From positions 1 to 48,464 of the forward strand of contig JAKQII010000116.1 of assembly GCA_029557535.1 (NCBI GenBank): DNA of 48,464 nucleotides. Direction: 5' to 3'. Shown piece by piece: positions 26,826 through 36,225 of the stretch; the first letter of the stretch is position 1; each line of letters opens with the position of its first letter. The DNA comes from Acidobacteriota bacterium (GTDB lineage Bacteria; Acidobacteriota; Blastocatellia; Pyrinomonadales; Pyrinomonadaceae). The position numbers and the translations under genes are program-made. Below the pieces are notes generated by a model. That model was not told where the DNA came from and made no database searches. It worked only from the letters and a program-made list of their open reading frames with translations.

Positions 26826-26871
26826 GAAGTTTAGAACCTTAAAGTCTATTCTTTTAAGTTCTAAACGCTTC
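26826..26871. promoter_or_regulatory. Inverted repeat next to the elbD-like start codon
   Basis: GTTTAGAAC (26829-26837) and GTTCTAAAC (26858-26866) are perfect inverted copies 20 nt apart. Inner TTAAAG/CTTTTAA and outer GAA/TTC pairings extend it. It ends five nt before ATG 26876, where no Shine-Dalgarno is evident. It could be an operator or a 5'-leader hairpin. Confidence 0.6.
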
Positions 26872-26875
26872 ATTT

Positions 26876-29800
26876 ATGAAACTGTCACCAACCGAGATCT
26901 TCGAGGGCAAGAAGATATTCTTCATTGGCGGGACCGGCTTTGTCGGCAAGGTCACGCTCTCGATGCTCCTGAACAATTTTCCGAACGTCGCGCGCGTTTA
27001 CGCGACGGTGCGCGCGCGCGATGCCAATGAATCGCAAAACCGCTTTTGGCAGAGCATCGTGACGTCGCCGACCTTCGATCCGTTGCGCGAGAAGTACGGC
27101 GACGGTTTCGAGGATTTCATCCGCGAAAAGGTCGTGCCCGTCAACGGCGACGTCGGCAACGAATATCTCGGAATGCCCAAGGACGAAGCCCGCGAGATCA
27201 TGGCGGACACCGACATCATCATCAACGGTGCCGGCAACGTCACCTTCAACCCGCCGCTCGAATCCGCACTGCGGACGAACGTCGTCGGCTCGAACAACAT
27301 CATCAAGCTCGCGAGAATGATGGACCGGCCGACGCTGGTCCACGTCTCGACCTGCTTCGTCGCAGGAAAACGCAGCGGCGCAATCTGGGAGAATGAGCCG
27401 GTCGTCGGCTACTTTCCGCGCAAGAACGAGCTTGTCGGAACCACCTTCGACGTCAACAAGGAGATAGAGGATTGCGCCCGCCTGAGCGAGCAGGCACGGC
27501 AAGAAGCGGACGACGCGATGCAGATCGCGAAGTTCCGCGAACAGGCGCGGAAACGGTTCGAAGACGAAGGCCGCGACCCGGACGACGAATCGGAACTGAA
27601 ATCGGCGATCTTTCGCGAACGCAAGATGTGGATCCGCGAACGGACGACCGAGCTCGGCGCCGAACGCGCCGAATATTGGGGCTGGACGAACATTTACACC
27701 TATTCGAAGTCGCTGGCTGAGCAGATCATCGGGAGCCAGGACGACATCGTCAAGACGCTCGTCCGTCCGTCGATCGTCGAATCGTCGCAATCGTACCCGT
27801 TCCCGGGCTGGAACGAAGGCTTCACGACGACGGCGCCGCTGATCCTGATCGCACTCCGCGGCCAGCCGATCATCCCGGTGAACGAAAAGCTCGTGCTCGA
27901 CATTATCCCGGTCGACATGGTCGCCGGCGCGATTCTCGGCGCGGCTATGAACGCGCTCATCGACGACAATCCGCCGCTTGTTTTCCAGGCGTCGTCGGGC
28001 GATTCGAATCCGAACGACATGAAGCGCATCGTCGGCCTCGTCGGTCTCTACAAGCGACAGTATTACAAAGACAAGGACACCGGAAACAAGGTTCTCAACC
28101 GCATTGGATCGATGATCGAGACGTCACCCGTGCCGCAAAAGACCTACGAGCGCTATTCGGCCCCGATGCTCAACAGACTCGCGAAACGCGCCGACAAACT
28201 GCTCGACCGCGCCGCTCCGAACTGGGCCGGCGGACGGTTTTCGAACATCGTTTCCGATCTCAAGAAATCGGTTGCGGAATTTGAGCACACGACGCAGGAG
28301 ACGATCGACGCGTTCGAGATGTTCAAGCCGTTCATGATCGACAACGCGTACGAGTACCGATCCGACAACGTTCGCGCATTGATGAACGTGGTCAAGGATC
28401 GCGAAAAGGATCTTTTGCCGTGGTACCCGGAACGAATCGATTGGTACGACTACTGGCTGAACGTCCATTTTCCGGGCATGCGGAAATGGGTGTTGCCGAC
28501 GCTCGAAGAAGAACTCAAAAAGGTTGAAAAGCGGGCGCATACGTACAAGGACCTGCTCGATCTGTTCGAAACCGCCGTCAAGCGTTTCGCGACCCGCGTC
28601 GCGATGAAGATCGAGCGCGGCGGACGCAAGGAACAGTACACTTTTGAGGACGTCAACGAACTCACGCTGCGTGCGGCCGGATTTTTGGCTCATAACGGGA
28701 TAAAGGCTGGCGATCGCGTTATTCTTTTCTCCCACAATATGCCCGAGTGGGGACTGACGTACTTCGGAATTCTGAAGACGGGCGCGACGGCGATCCCGGT
28801 CGATCCCGCAAGCTCGGTCGACGAGATCGTCAATTTCACCCGTGCCGGCGAGGCGTCCGCGATCGTGATCTCACCGAAATTGGCAAACGAGAATCCGGAG
28901 CTCGCCGAGAAGCTCCGCGACGCGGGTCTTCCGGTGAACGTCTGGACGTTCGACGAGGTCTTCGAGATGCAGACCGAGCAAGAAGAGGCGCGCCGCAACG
29001 CGCTGCTTCCGAACAAGATCATCTCGAACACGGTTGCGTCGCTCATCTTCACCTCGGGTACGACCGGCACGCCGAAGGCGGTCATGCTCTCGCACAAGAA
29101 CTTCGTGAACATGATCTCGATGCTCTCGTCGGTGCTCGAAATGGACATCAGCGACGGCGTCCTGTCGGTCCTGCCGCTGCACCACACGTTCGAGTTTTCG
29201 GCCGGATTTCTGACGCCGTTTTCAAACGGAACTCAGATAACATATCTCGACGAGCTTTCCGCGGACGAACTGTCGCGGGCGATCGAAACCGGGCACGTGA
29301 CCGGCATGGTCGGCGTACCGGCGCTTTGGGAAATGCTGCACCGGCGGATCAAGACGCGGCTGCGAGAACGCGGCGACTGGCTCGCCGACATCGCCGACAA
29401 CATCATCGAGTTCAACGCGTGGCTGCGCGACAACACTCCGTTCAACTTCGGTCCGATCGTATTTTTCCCGATCCACCAGGGAATGGGCGGCCGCATGCGG
29501 TATCTGATCTCGGGCGGATCGGCGCTGAGCGAAAAGGTTCAGAAGGACCTTCACGGGCTCGGTTTCGACGTTCTCGAAGGTTACGGCCTGACCGAGTCGT
29601 CGCCTGTCCTGACGGTCGCCCGTCCCGGCGACAAACTGCTGCGCGGAAGCGTCGGCAAACCGCTGCCGGGCGTCGAGGTGAAGATCGACAACCCGGACGA
29701 GAACGGCGTCGGCGAGGTGCTCGCGCGCGGACAGAACGTCATGCTCGGGTACTACAAGAACGAGGAAGCGACCGACGCCGTGATCCAGGACCGCTGGCTC

Positions 29801-31291
29801 CGGACGGGCGATCTCGGACGGCTCGACGATGACGGCAACCTGTTCATCGTCGGCCGATCAAAGGACGTCATCATCGACTCGAACGGCAAGAACATCTATC
29901 CGGACGAGATCGAGGATCATTACGGCAAGTCGAAGTTTGTCAAGGAGTTATCCGTTGTTGGATTGCCCGACGACGATGGCGGCGAGAAGATCGCCGCGCT
30001 CGTCGTGCCGGATTACGAATTCGACATCGCGCTGACCCGCGCGGAGACAAACAAAAAGGTTGAAGAACATTTCCGCGAAGTTTCTGCCGGTCTGCCGTTC
30101 TTCAAACGCGTCAAGGTTCTGCACTTGACGCCGTTCGAACTTCCGCGCACCGCGACCCGCAAGGTCAAGCGGCCCGAAGTCGTCGAATTGCTTCAGAATC
30201 TTGAGGCCAAGTCGAAGAACAAAACGCGGATCGAGGCCGAAGCCAAGGGCGACGACACTGCGCTCTGGATCCGAAAGATCGTCGCGACGGTCTCGAACCG
30301 TCCGTTGTCGGATGTCGCGATCGGCGATAAACTTTCCGATCTCGGGTTCGACTCGCTGATGTTCGTCGAACTTCAGGCTGCCGTCGAAGACGCCGGCGGA
30401 CGGGTTATTTCGCCGGACACCCTCAACGAGGTCCAGACGGTCCGCGAGCTTCTGACGGCGGTTCAGCGCGTCGATAAATCCAAGAAACTTGTCGATGAAC
30501 CAAAACGCGAAGACGCGAAAGACGAGATTTTCGTTCCCTCGATCGTCCGGAAGATCGGCAACGAACTGATCGATTTTGCGCAGGAACGGCTATATGACAC
30601 GGTGCTCGAGACAAAGATCGACGGCAGCGTCAATGTTCCGCTCCACACGAACTTCATCGTCGCGCCGAACCACGCTTCGCACATCGACACGGGGCTCGTG
30701 AAGAAAGCTCTCGGAAAGGATGTCGCCGAACAGACGGTGGCGGTCGCGGCGGCCGATTACTGGTTCGATACGAAGTATAAACGGGCCTACATGAACAACT
30801 TCACGACGCTCGTCCCGATCGAACGCACCGGCAGTCTGCGCCAGTCGCTGCGGCACGTCACCGACATTCTCAACCAGGGCTACAACACGCTGATCTTTCC
30901 GGAAGGCACGCGCAGTCTCGACGGCGAAATCCACGAGTTCAAGCCGATCATCGGGTATCTCGCGCTGAACGAGAAGATCGGGATCCTCCCGATGTATCTC
31001 TGGGGAACCTACGAAGCGTTTCCGAAGGGCACGACGATCCCGAAAAAGGGAAGTATCGGTGCGACGATCGGCGCGAATATCGGACGTTTTCTTGAATATG
31101 ACGAACTCGCGGCGATGACGAAAGGCGTGCCGAACACCGAGGCCTACCGGCTGATCGCGGCCCGCGTCCAGCACGAGATCGAATGCATGCGCGACGGACG
31201 CCGCGACAAGTTCGATGTCGCCGCCGTCCGTAAGAAATGGAAGGCAGAGCGCCGGAAATCGCGCAAACATGAACCCGTGATCGACGAATAG
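26876..31291 (+). CDS. elbD: ElbD-like multidomain ether-lipid enzyme (reductase-ligase-carrier-acyltransferase)
   Basis: The 1471-aa protein has four modules in order. Residues 10-400: fatty-acyl-CoA reductase-like NAD(P)-binding domain (FFIGGTGFVGKVTLS; active-site YTYSKSLAEQ near 275). About 560-1110: AMP-forming acyl ligase (LIFTSGTTGTPKAVMLSH near 724; EGYGLTESSPV; RTGDLGRLDDDG). About 1125-1190: acyl carrier domain with the phosphopantetheine serine in DLGFDSLMFVE (near 1159). About 1210-1450: PlsC-type glycerolipid acyltransferase (APNHASHIDT near 1265, IFPEGTRSLDGE near 1340). This order is that of ElbD, the myxobacterial ether-lipid enzyme, with relatives reported in subdivision-4 acidobacteria making iso-diabolic ether lipids. 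Substrates here are inferred from that similarity. Confidence 0.82.
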   Translation: MKLSPTEIFEGKKIFFIGGTGFVGKVTLSMLLNNFPNVARVYATVRARDANESQNRFWQSIVTSPTFDPLREKYGDGFEDFIREKVVPVNGDVGNEYLGMPKDEAREIMADTDIIINGAGNVTFNPPLESALRTNVVGSNNIIKLARMMDRPTLVHVSTCFVAGKRSGAIWENEPVVGYFPRKNELVGTTFDVNKEIEDCARLSEQARQEADDAMQIAKFREQARKRFEDEGRDPDDESELKSAIFRERKMWIRERTTELGAERAEYWGWTNIYTYSKSLAEQIIGSQDDIVKTLVRPSIVESSQSYPFPGWNEGFTTTAPLILIALRGQPIIPVNEKLVLDIIPVDMVAGAILGAAMNALIDDNPPLVFQASSGDSNPNDMKRIVGLVGLYKRQYYKDKDTGNKVLNRIGSMIETSPVPQKTYERYSAPMLNRLAKRADKLLDRAAPNWAGGRFSNIVSDLKKSVAEFEHTTQETIDAFEMFKPFMIDNAYEYRSDNVRALMNVVKDREKDLLPWYPERIDWYDYWLNVHFPGMRKWVLPTLEEELKKVEKRAHTYKDLLDLFETAVKRFATRVAMKIERGGRKEQYTFEDVNELTLRAAGFLAHNGIKAGDRVILFSHNMPEWGLTYFGILKTGATAIPVDPASSVDEIVNFTRAGEASAIVISPKLANENPELAEKLRDAGLPVNVWTFDEVFEMQTEQEEARRNALLPNKIISNTVASLIFTSGTTGTPKAVMLSHKNFVNMISMLSSVLEMDISDGVLSVLPLHHTFEFSAGFLTPFSNGTQITYLDELSADELSRAIETGHVTGMVGVPALWEMLHRRIKTRLRERGDWLADIADNIIEFNAWLRDNTPFNFGPIVFFPIHQGMGGRMRYLISGGSALSEKVQKDLHGLGFDVLEGYGLTESSPVLTVARPGDKLLRGSVGKPLPGVEVKIDNPDENGVGEVLARGQNVMLGYYKNEEATDAVIQDRWLRTGDLGRLDDDGNLFIVGRSKDVIIDSNGKNIYPDEIEDHYGKSKFVKELSVVGLPDDDGGEKIAALVVPDYEFDIALTRAETNKKVEEHFREVSAGLPFFKRVKVLHLTPFELPRTATRKVKRPEVVELLQNLEAKSKNKTRIEAEAKGDDTALWIRKIVATVSNRPLSDVAIGDKLSDLGFDSLMFVELQAAVEDAGGRVISPDTLNEVQTVRELLTAVQRVDKSKKLVDEPKREDAKDEIFVPSIVRKIGNELIDFAQERLYDTVLETKIDGSVNVPLHTNFIVAPNHASHIDTGLVKKALGKDVAEQTVAVAAADYWFDTKYKRAYMNNFTTLVPIERTGSLRQSLRHVTDILNQGYNTLIFPEGTRSLDGEIHEFKPIIGYLALNEKIGILPMYLWGTYEAFPKGTTIPKKGSIGATIGANIGRFLEYDELAAMTKGVPNTEAYRLIAARVQHEIECMRDGRRDKFDVAAVRKKWKAERRKSRKHEPVIDE

Positions 31292-31294
31292 GAA

Positions 31295-32332
31295 ATGGGT
31301 GGGATTTGGGAACAGCGCTGGCATCCGCTTCGCGAGGAATGGGTGATCGTGGCCGCACACCGGCAGAATCGGCCGTGGAGCGGCGAGATGTCCGAGAACG
31401 ACGTGCGCTCCGGACCTTCGTACGATCCGGGATGTTATCTCTGTCCCGGGAATCCGCGCGTCGGCGGCGTCGTAAACGATAGATACGAAAGCGTTTTCGT
31501 TTTCGACAACGATCTCCCCTGCGTCGGTTCGGACGCGCCGACCGAGATCGAACCGGCACCCGGGATCTACAGGAACCGGCCCGCGACCGGCGTTGCGCGG
31601 GTCATCTGCTACGATCCGAATCACAGCCTGACGCTGCCCGAAATGCCGGTCGGAGCCGTTGAAAAGGTCGTCGCGACCTGGCGGGCGCAGTATCGCGAGC
31701 TTGGCGCGCTGCCCGAGGTCAACCACGTCCTGATCTTCGAGAACAAAGGCGAAGCGGTAGGCGTCTCGAACCCGCATCCGCACGGTCAGATCTATGCGAC
31801 GAATTTTGTTTTCAAGACGACCGAGATCGAGGTCGGGGCGAGCGATCGTTATTTTCGCGAGACCGGCCGCGGGCTTTTCGAGGACATAATCCGGAGTGAA
31901 ATGGATGACCAAAGGCGGATCATTTTCGAGAACGCAACCGCGATCGTTTTTATGCCGTATTTTGCCCGCTACGCCTACGAGGTGTTCATCGCGCCGAAAC
32001 GCCGGGTTCCGTCGATCGACAAACTGACCGACGCCGAGTCGGCGGATCTCGCCGAAGCACTGCACGCGATGACGATCAAGTTCGACAACCTCTGGCACAT
32101 GTCGTTCCCGTACGTCATGCCGCTTCGGAACGCGCCGACCGACGGCGGCGACTACGGTTTCTATCATTTCTACATTCAATTTCTTCCGCCGCTCCGTAAG
32201 CCCAATCTTTTGAAATATTTGGCTGGACCAGAGATCGGCGGCGGCAACTTTCTTTCGGACACTTCGCCCGAGGAGAAGGCGCGCGAACTGCAATCGCTGC
32301 CGCTCGTTCACTATAAGCAGGAGGCGCGATGA
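31295..32332 (+). CDS. galT: Galactose-1-phosphate uridylyltransferase
   Basis: This Leloir enzyme exchanges UDP between UDP-glucose and galactose 1-phosphate. The 345-aa HIT-superfamily protein has the catalytic HPHGQIYA motif, the zinc-type cysteines in [10 protein letters not shown], and the C-terminal [10 protein letters not shown] strand. It begins 3 nt after the elbD-like stop, so it may be co-transcribed with it. The stop overlaps the IMPase-like start (ATGA), making it first of a tight galT-IMPase-kinase-galE set. Confidence 0.92.
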   Translation: MGGIWEQRWHPLREEWVIVAAHRQNRPWSGEMSENDVRSGPSYDPGCYLCPGNPRVGGVVNDRYESVFVFDNDLPCVGSDAPTEIEPAPGIYRNRPATGVARVICYDPNHSLTLPEMPVGAVEKVVATWRAQYRELGALPEVNHVLIFENKGEAVGVSNPHPHGQIYATNFVFKTTEIEVGASDRYFRETGRGLFEDIIRSEMDDQRRIIFENATAIVFMPYFARYAYEVFIAPKRRVPSIDKLTDAESADLAEALHAMTIKFDNLWHMSFPYVMPLRNAPTDGGDYGFYHFYIQFLPPLRKPNLLKYLAGPEIGGGNFLSDTSPEEKARELQSLPLVHYKQEAR

Positions 32333-33336
32333 AGTCCGCCGGCGAGTTCCTTCCGATCCTGAAACGGCTGCACGAAGTGATCCGCGACCACGTCGTCGCC
32401 GCCTGCGAGGGATCGGCGATCGAAGCACTGTCGGACGTCGCGCGCGAAGAGGAAGGCGACACGATCTACGCCGTCGATCGTGTCAGCGAAGAACTGCTCG
32501 TCGAGTTTTTCGAGCGCGAGATCGCGCCGCTGACATCGGTTGTGCTGATCGCGGAAGGCATCGATGGCGAAATAGCTTTTCCGCGCGGGGCCTCCGTAGC
32601 GGACGCGAGATGGCGCGTCATCGTCGATCCGATCGATGGGACGCGCGGGCTGATGTACCAGAAACGGCCGGCATGGATCCTCACCGGAGTCGCGCCGAAC
32701 CGCGGGCCTTCGACAAACCTGAAAGACATCGAGGCGGCGATCCAGACCGAGATCCCGCTCGTCAAACAGCATCTTTCGGACTGCCTGTGGGCAGTTTCGG
32801 GCGGCGGTGCGACGGGAGAACGGTACAACCGGATAACGGGCGCGACATCGGAACTCCGGTTCGAGCCGTCGAGAAGCGTGTCGATCGCGCATGGTTTCGC
32901 CTCGATCGCGAGATTTTTTCCGGGAACGGGCATCGAGGCCGCCGGAGTTTACGAAGAGGTCGTCCGCGGGGCGCTCGGACCGGTACGGGAAGGGAAGGCA
33001 CAGTGCTTTGAAGACCAGTACATCTCGAGCGCCGGCCAGCTTTTCGAACTGATGTGCGGGCACGACAGGTTTGTCGCGGATCTACGCCCGGTCTTCGAAA
33101 ATGCGGTGAACGCCCGCGGCTCGAAACTCGGTATCTGCAGTCATCCATACGATCTGTGCACCGAACTGATCGCCCGCGAGGCCGGTGTGATCGTGACGAA
33201 CGTGACCGGCGGACCGCTCGACGCGCCGCTCGCCGTTGAACCCGACGTCGCCTGGATCGGCTACGCGAACAACGGAGTTCGTGCCCAGATAGAGCCGCAC
33301 CTGATCCGCGCCCTTCGGCATCGAAACCTGCTCTGA
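32329..33336 (+). CDS. Inositol monophosphatase-family phosphatase
   Basis: A 335-aa IMPase-fold protein with the metal motif [17 protein letters not shown] and an upstream acidic segment ([11 protein letters not shown]) in place of the usual EE pair. The C-terminal [19 protein letters not shown] replaces the usual WD-G-A block. Length is greater than the typical 260-280 aa, with an insertion at about 110-170. It overlaps galT (ATGA) and the kinase (TGATG). Being inside the gal operon it may act on a sugar phosphate (galactose 1-phosphate is a known substrate of some IMPases); that is inference. Confidence 0.82.
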   Translation: MKSAGEFLPILKRLHEVIRDHVVAACEGSAIEALSDVAREEEGDTIYAVDRVSEELLVEFFEREIAPLTSVVLIAEGIDGEIAFPRGASVADARWRVIVDPIDGTRGLMYQKRPAWILTGVAPNRGPSTNLKDIEAAIQTEIPLVKQHLSDCLWAVSGGGATGERYNRITGATSELRFEPSRSVSIAHGFASIARFFPGTGIEAAGVYEEVVRGALGPVREGKAQCFEDQYISSAGQLFELMCGHDRFVADLRPVFENAVNARGSKLGICSHPYDLCTELIAREAGVIVTNVTGGPLDAPLAVEPDVAWIGYANNGVRAQIEPHLIRALRHRNLL

Positions 33337-34751
33337 TGTTCAAGATCGTCCGCAATTCCAATGTTCACGAGGCCGACGCCGGGAATTTTGCGCAAAGCCT
33401 CTGCGCATCTGGCCATCCAATCTTTTCGGGCGGCAGTCCGATCTTCGTCGCCCGCGCGCCGGGCCGGCTCGACGTCATGGGCGGGATCGCCGATTACTCG
33501 GGCTCGAACGTACTTCAGATGACGATCGCCGAGGCCGCTCTCGCGGCGGCGCAGGTTCGCGACGACGGCGTGATCGAGATCGTCTCCGAACCCGAAGGCT
33601 GGGAGTTTTCGATGCCGGCCGCTGCGTTCTACGAGGACGGATTCCCGATCAATTATCCGGCCGCGCGGTCGGTGTTCGAGTCAGATTCGAAAGATCGTTG
33701 GGCGGCGTACGTCGCGGGAACGCTACTCGTGCTCGCGCGCGAGGAAGCGCTCAACATCACTCGCGGCGTGTCGGTCCTGATTCATTCGGAGGTGCCGCAG
33801 GGCAAGGGCGTGAGTTCGTCGGCGGCGCTCGAAGCGGCCTCGATGCGGGCCGTTCTCGCGGCGTTCAGCGTCGGTCTCGAACCGAGGCGGACCGCGATCC
33901 TCTGCCAGATGGTCGAGAACCTGATCGTCGGCGCGCCGTGCGGGATCATGGACCAGATGTCGGTGATCTGCGGCCGGAAGGGCGAGTTCATGTCGATGCT
34001 GTGCCAGCCGGCGGAACTCGGCCCGCCCGTCGCGATTCCGCGTTCGATCGCGTTCTGGGGCATCGATTCGGGGATCAGGCATTCGGTCGGCGGCGGCGAT
34101 TACGGTTCGGTCCGGACCGGCGCGTTCATGGGCTACCGGATCGCCGCCGAGATTGAGGGATTCGAGATCGCTGACCGTATCATCCGTGATCCGCACTGGA
34201 ACGGCTATCTCTGCAACATAGATCCGGGTGATTTCAGAAGCCGGATCGAACCGCATTTGCCGGCCGCGATTTCGGGAGCCGACTTTTTGGAGAATTACGG
34301 ATTCATCACTGACAGCGTGACATCGGTCGATCCCGATCGCGAATACGCCGTACATCATCCGACGGCGCACCCGGTTTACGAAAACGGTCGTGTCGGCGTC
34401 TTCGCCGAACTGATCGGGGCGATGGGGAAAAGCCCGCCGGCGGATCTTCTCGGCAGGCTGATGTACGCGTCGCACGAAAGCTATTCGCGCTGCGGGCTCG
34501 GATCCGACGGAACCGACCTGCTTGTCGAACTGGTGAAGAAACGGGCGGACATGGGGCTTTTCGGAGCAAAGATCACCGGCGGCGGAAGCGGCGGGACGGT
34601 TGCGGTCCTCGGCCGCCGCGACTCTTTCGACGCGGTTCTTGATGCCGCGGGCGAGTACGCCGAGCTCACTGGGCGCGATCCGTATGTTTTCAACGGAACG
34701 TCGTCCGGCGCAGCGGAATTCGGGTTGATCGAACTCTTGCCGGAGACTTGA
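33336..34751 (+). CDS. GHMP sugar kinase, ARA1/galactokinase type
   Basis: The 471-aa kinase starts with FVARAPGRLDVMGGIADYSGSN, which resembles the C-terminal kinase half of plant L-arabinokinase (ARA1) more than the GalK signature with GEHTDYN. The aspartate of IADYSG keeps the catalytic base. The ATP loop is PQGKGVSSSAALEAAS and the third motif ITGGGSGGTVAVL. With galT and galE beside it, galactose is the likeliest substrate, with arabinose possible. Its start overlaps the IMPase-like stop by one base. Confidence 0.85.
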   Translation: MFKIVRNSNVHEADAGNFAQSLCASGHPIFSGGSPIFVARAPGRLDVMGGIADYSGSNVLQMTIAEAALAAAQVRDDGVIEIVSEPEGWEFSMPAAAFYEDGFPINYPAARSVFESDSKDRWAAYVAGTLLVLAREEALNITRGVSVLIHSEVPQGKGVSSSAALEAASMRAVLAAFSVGLEPRRTAILCQMVENLIVGAPCGIMDQMSVICGRKGEFMSMLCQPAELGPPVAIPRSIAFWGIDSGIRHSVGGGDYGSVRTGAFMGYRIAAEIEGFEIADRIIRDPHWNGYLCNIDPGDFRSRIEPHLPAAISGADFLENYGFITDSVTSVDPDREYAVHHPTAHPVYENGRVGVFAELIGAMGKSPPADLLGRLMYASHESYSRCGLGSDGTDLLVELVKKRADMGLFGAKITGGGSGGTVAVLGRRDSFDAVLDAAGEYAELTGRDPYVFNGTSSGAAEFGLIELLPET

Positions 34752-34907
34752 TCGAGGCGTCAACGCGTCAGACAGTGATCAAACCGTTCCGGAGCTATTC
34801 TTCTATTCGGTTGAAATAGGCGGATTTGAAGTCCGAGTTCGGTATAGTGCATTATCCGTGTCATCAGCGTTGGTCCGCGGCTGATGCATATTCCGGGTTA
34901 AATCATT

Positions 34908-35897
34908 ATGGCAATACTTGTTACCGGCGGGGCGGGATACATCGGCAGCGCGACTGTCGAACTGCTACGCGATCGCGGCGAATCGCCGGTTGTTTTGGAT
35001 AATCTCGTTTACGGGCATCGAGCGGCGGTACCGGCGGACGTACCGTTTTACCAAGGCGACGTCGGTGATCGGGAACTTGTGACGTCGATCGTCACAAAGC
35101 ACAAGATCGACGCCTGCATTCATTTCGCCGCCTACGCATACGTCGGCGAATCGGTCAAAGATCCCTCCAAGTACTTTGAAAACAATACATTGCGGACCAA
35201 CGAGTTGCTCAATACGCTGCGCGAATGCGGCGTCAGGCGCTTCGTGTTTTCGTCGACATGCGCGACGTACGGCGATCCGGTCCGCATCCCGATCGACGAG
35301 TCGCACCCGCAAAAACCGGTCAATCCGTACGGCTGGTCGAAGTTCATGACCGAAAGAATCCTGGAGAGTTACGACACGGCGTATGGGCTCAAATTCGTCG
35401 CACTCCGGTATTTCAACGCCGCCGGCGCGACCGAACGCTGCGGCGAGCATCATGATCCCGAAACGCATTTGATCCCGAACGTGCTGAGCGCCGCGGACGG
35501 CGAGCTGCCGTTCGTTTCGGTTTTCGGTTCCGATTACGACACTCCCGACGGCACCTGCATCCGCGACTACATACACATCGAGGATCTTGCGAACGCCCAT
35601 TTTCTGGCGCTCGAGCACCTTCGCGGAGGCGGCGATTCTGAGAAGATCAATCTCGGGAACGGCGTCGGATTTTCGGTCCTCGAAGTGATTGAAACGGCCC
35701 GCGCGGTGACAGGACGAGAGATCGAAGCGAGAATGGAGCCGCGACGTGCGGGCGATCCGCCGTTGCTGATCGCGGACGCGACGAAGGCCCGTGAGGTGCT
35801 CGGATGGGTTCCGAAACACGCCGGACTGCGTTCGATCGTCGAATCTGCCTGGAACTGGCGCCTGGAGAATCCGAACGGCTACTCCGAGGAATTGTAG
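34908..35897 (+). CDS. galE: UDP-glucose 4-epimerase
   Basis: Extended SDR of 329 aa with [20 protein letters not shown], the serine/tyrosine/lysine triad in [12 protein letters not shown] and YGWSKFMTE, and RYFNAAGA, all typical of GalE. It completes the Leloir set, 156 nt after the kinase. The gap before it holds ATCCG/ATCAG units about 9 nt apart (34854-34877), one of the short-period repeat class, and no terminator. Confidence 0.93.
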   Translation: MAILVTGGAGYIGSATVELLRDRGESPVVLDNLVYGHRAAVPADVPFYQGDVGDRELVTSIVTKHKIDACIHFAAYAYVGESVKDPSKYFENNTLRTNELLNTLRECGVRRFVFSSTCATYGDPVRIPIDESHPQKPVNPYGWSKFMTERILESYDTAYGLKFVALRYFNAAGATERCGEHHDPETHLIPNVLSAADGELPFVSVFGSDYDTPDGTCIRDYIHIEDLANAHFLALEHLRGGGDSEKINLGNGVGFSVLEVIETARAVTGREIEARMEPRRAGDPPLLIADATKAREVLGWVPKHAGLRSIVESAWNWRLENPNGYSEEL

Positions 35898-35909
35898 GAT
35901 TACGTTGAG

Positions 35910-36225
35910 ACGCTCGCGCGACCGACACGGATTTTGCTGATTCCGCGGATTGGCGCCGATTGTTCAGATGCTGCTCAAACAAAATCGGCGAACATCCGTT
36001 GAATCCGTCTGATCCGCGTCGGGCGAAGCCGAGTCGCGAAAGTCCGTTGGAAAAGTATGAGAAACGTCGACACGCTCGCGCGACCGACACGGATTTTGCT
36101 GATTCCGCGGATTGGCGCCGATTGTTCAGATGCCGCTCAAACAAGATCGGCGAAAATCCGTTGAATCCGTCTGATCCGCGTCGGGCGAAGCCGTCGCGAG
36201 AGTCCCTTGGAAAAGTATGAGAAAC
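35910..36225 (+). repeat. Tandem duplication of about 160 nt, including a start codon
   Basis: Copy 1 (35910-36065) and copy 2 (36072-36225) are nearly identical, with a two-nt deletion and a few substitutions. Both end in GGAAAAGTATGAGAAAC. The ATG of copy 2 (36217) starts the GH92 gene; the ATG of copy 1 (36057) is a decapitated duplicate. Each copy carries 9-nt-period cores: CGGAT/CTGAT/CGGAT at 35928, 35937, 35946 and ATCCG at 35994, 36003, 36012. This fills the 319-nt gap after galE. Confidence 0.8.

Noticed and set aside
26178-26873. 231-aa minus-strand ORF in the gap after the SBBP gene
   Set aside because: No recognisable domain, overlaps the 10-nt repeat and the delta-60 remnant, which reads sensibly on the plus strand.
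30590-32428. Long minus-strand ORF of 612 aa opposite galT and the elbD-like gene
   Set aside because: Arginine/aspartate-rich antisense frame caused by GC-biased third positions; the plus strand has clear enzymes.
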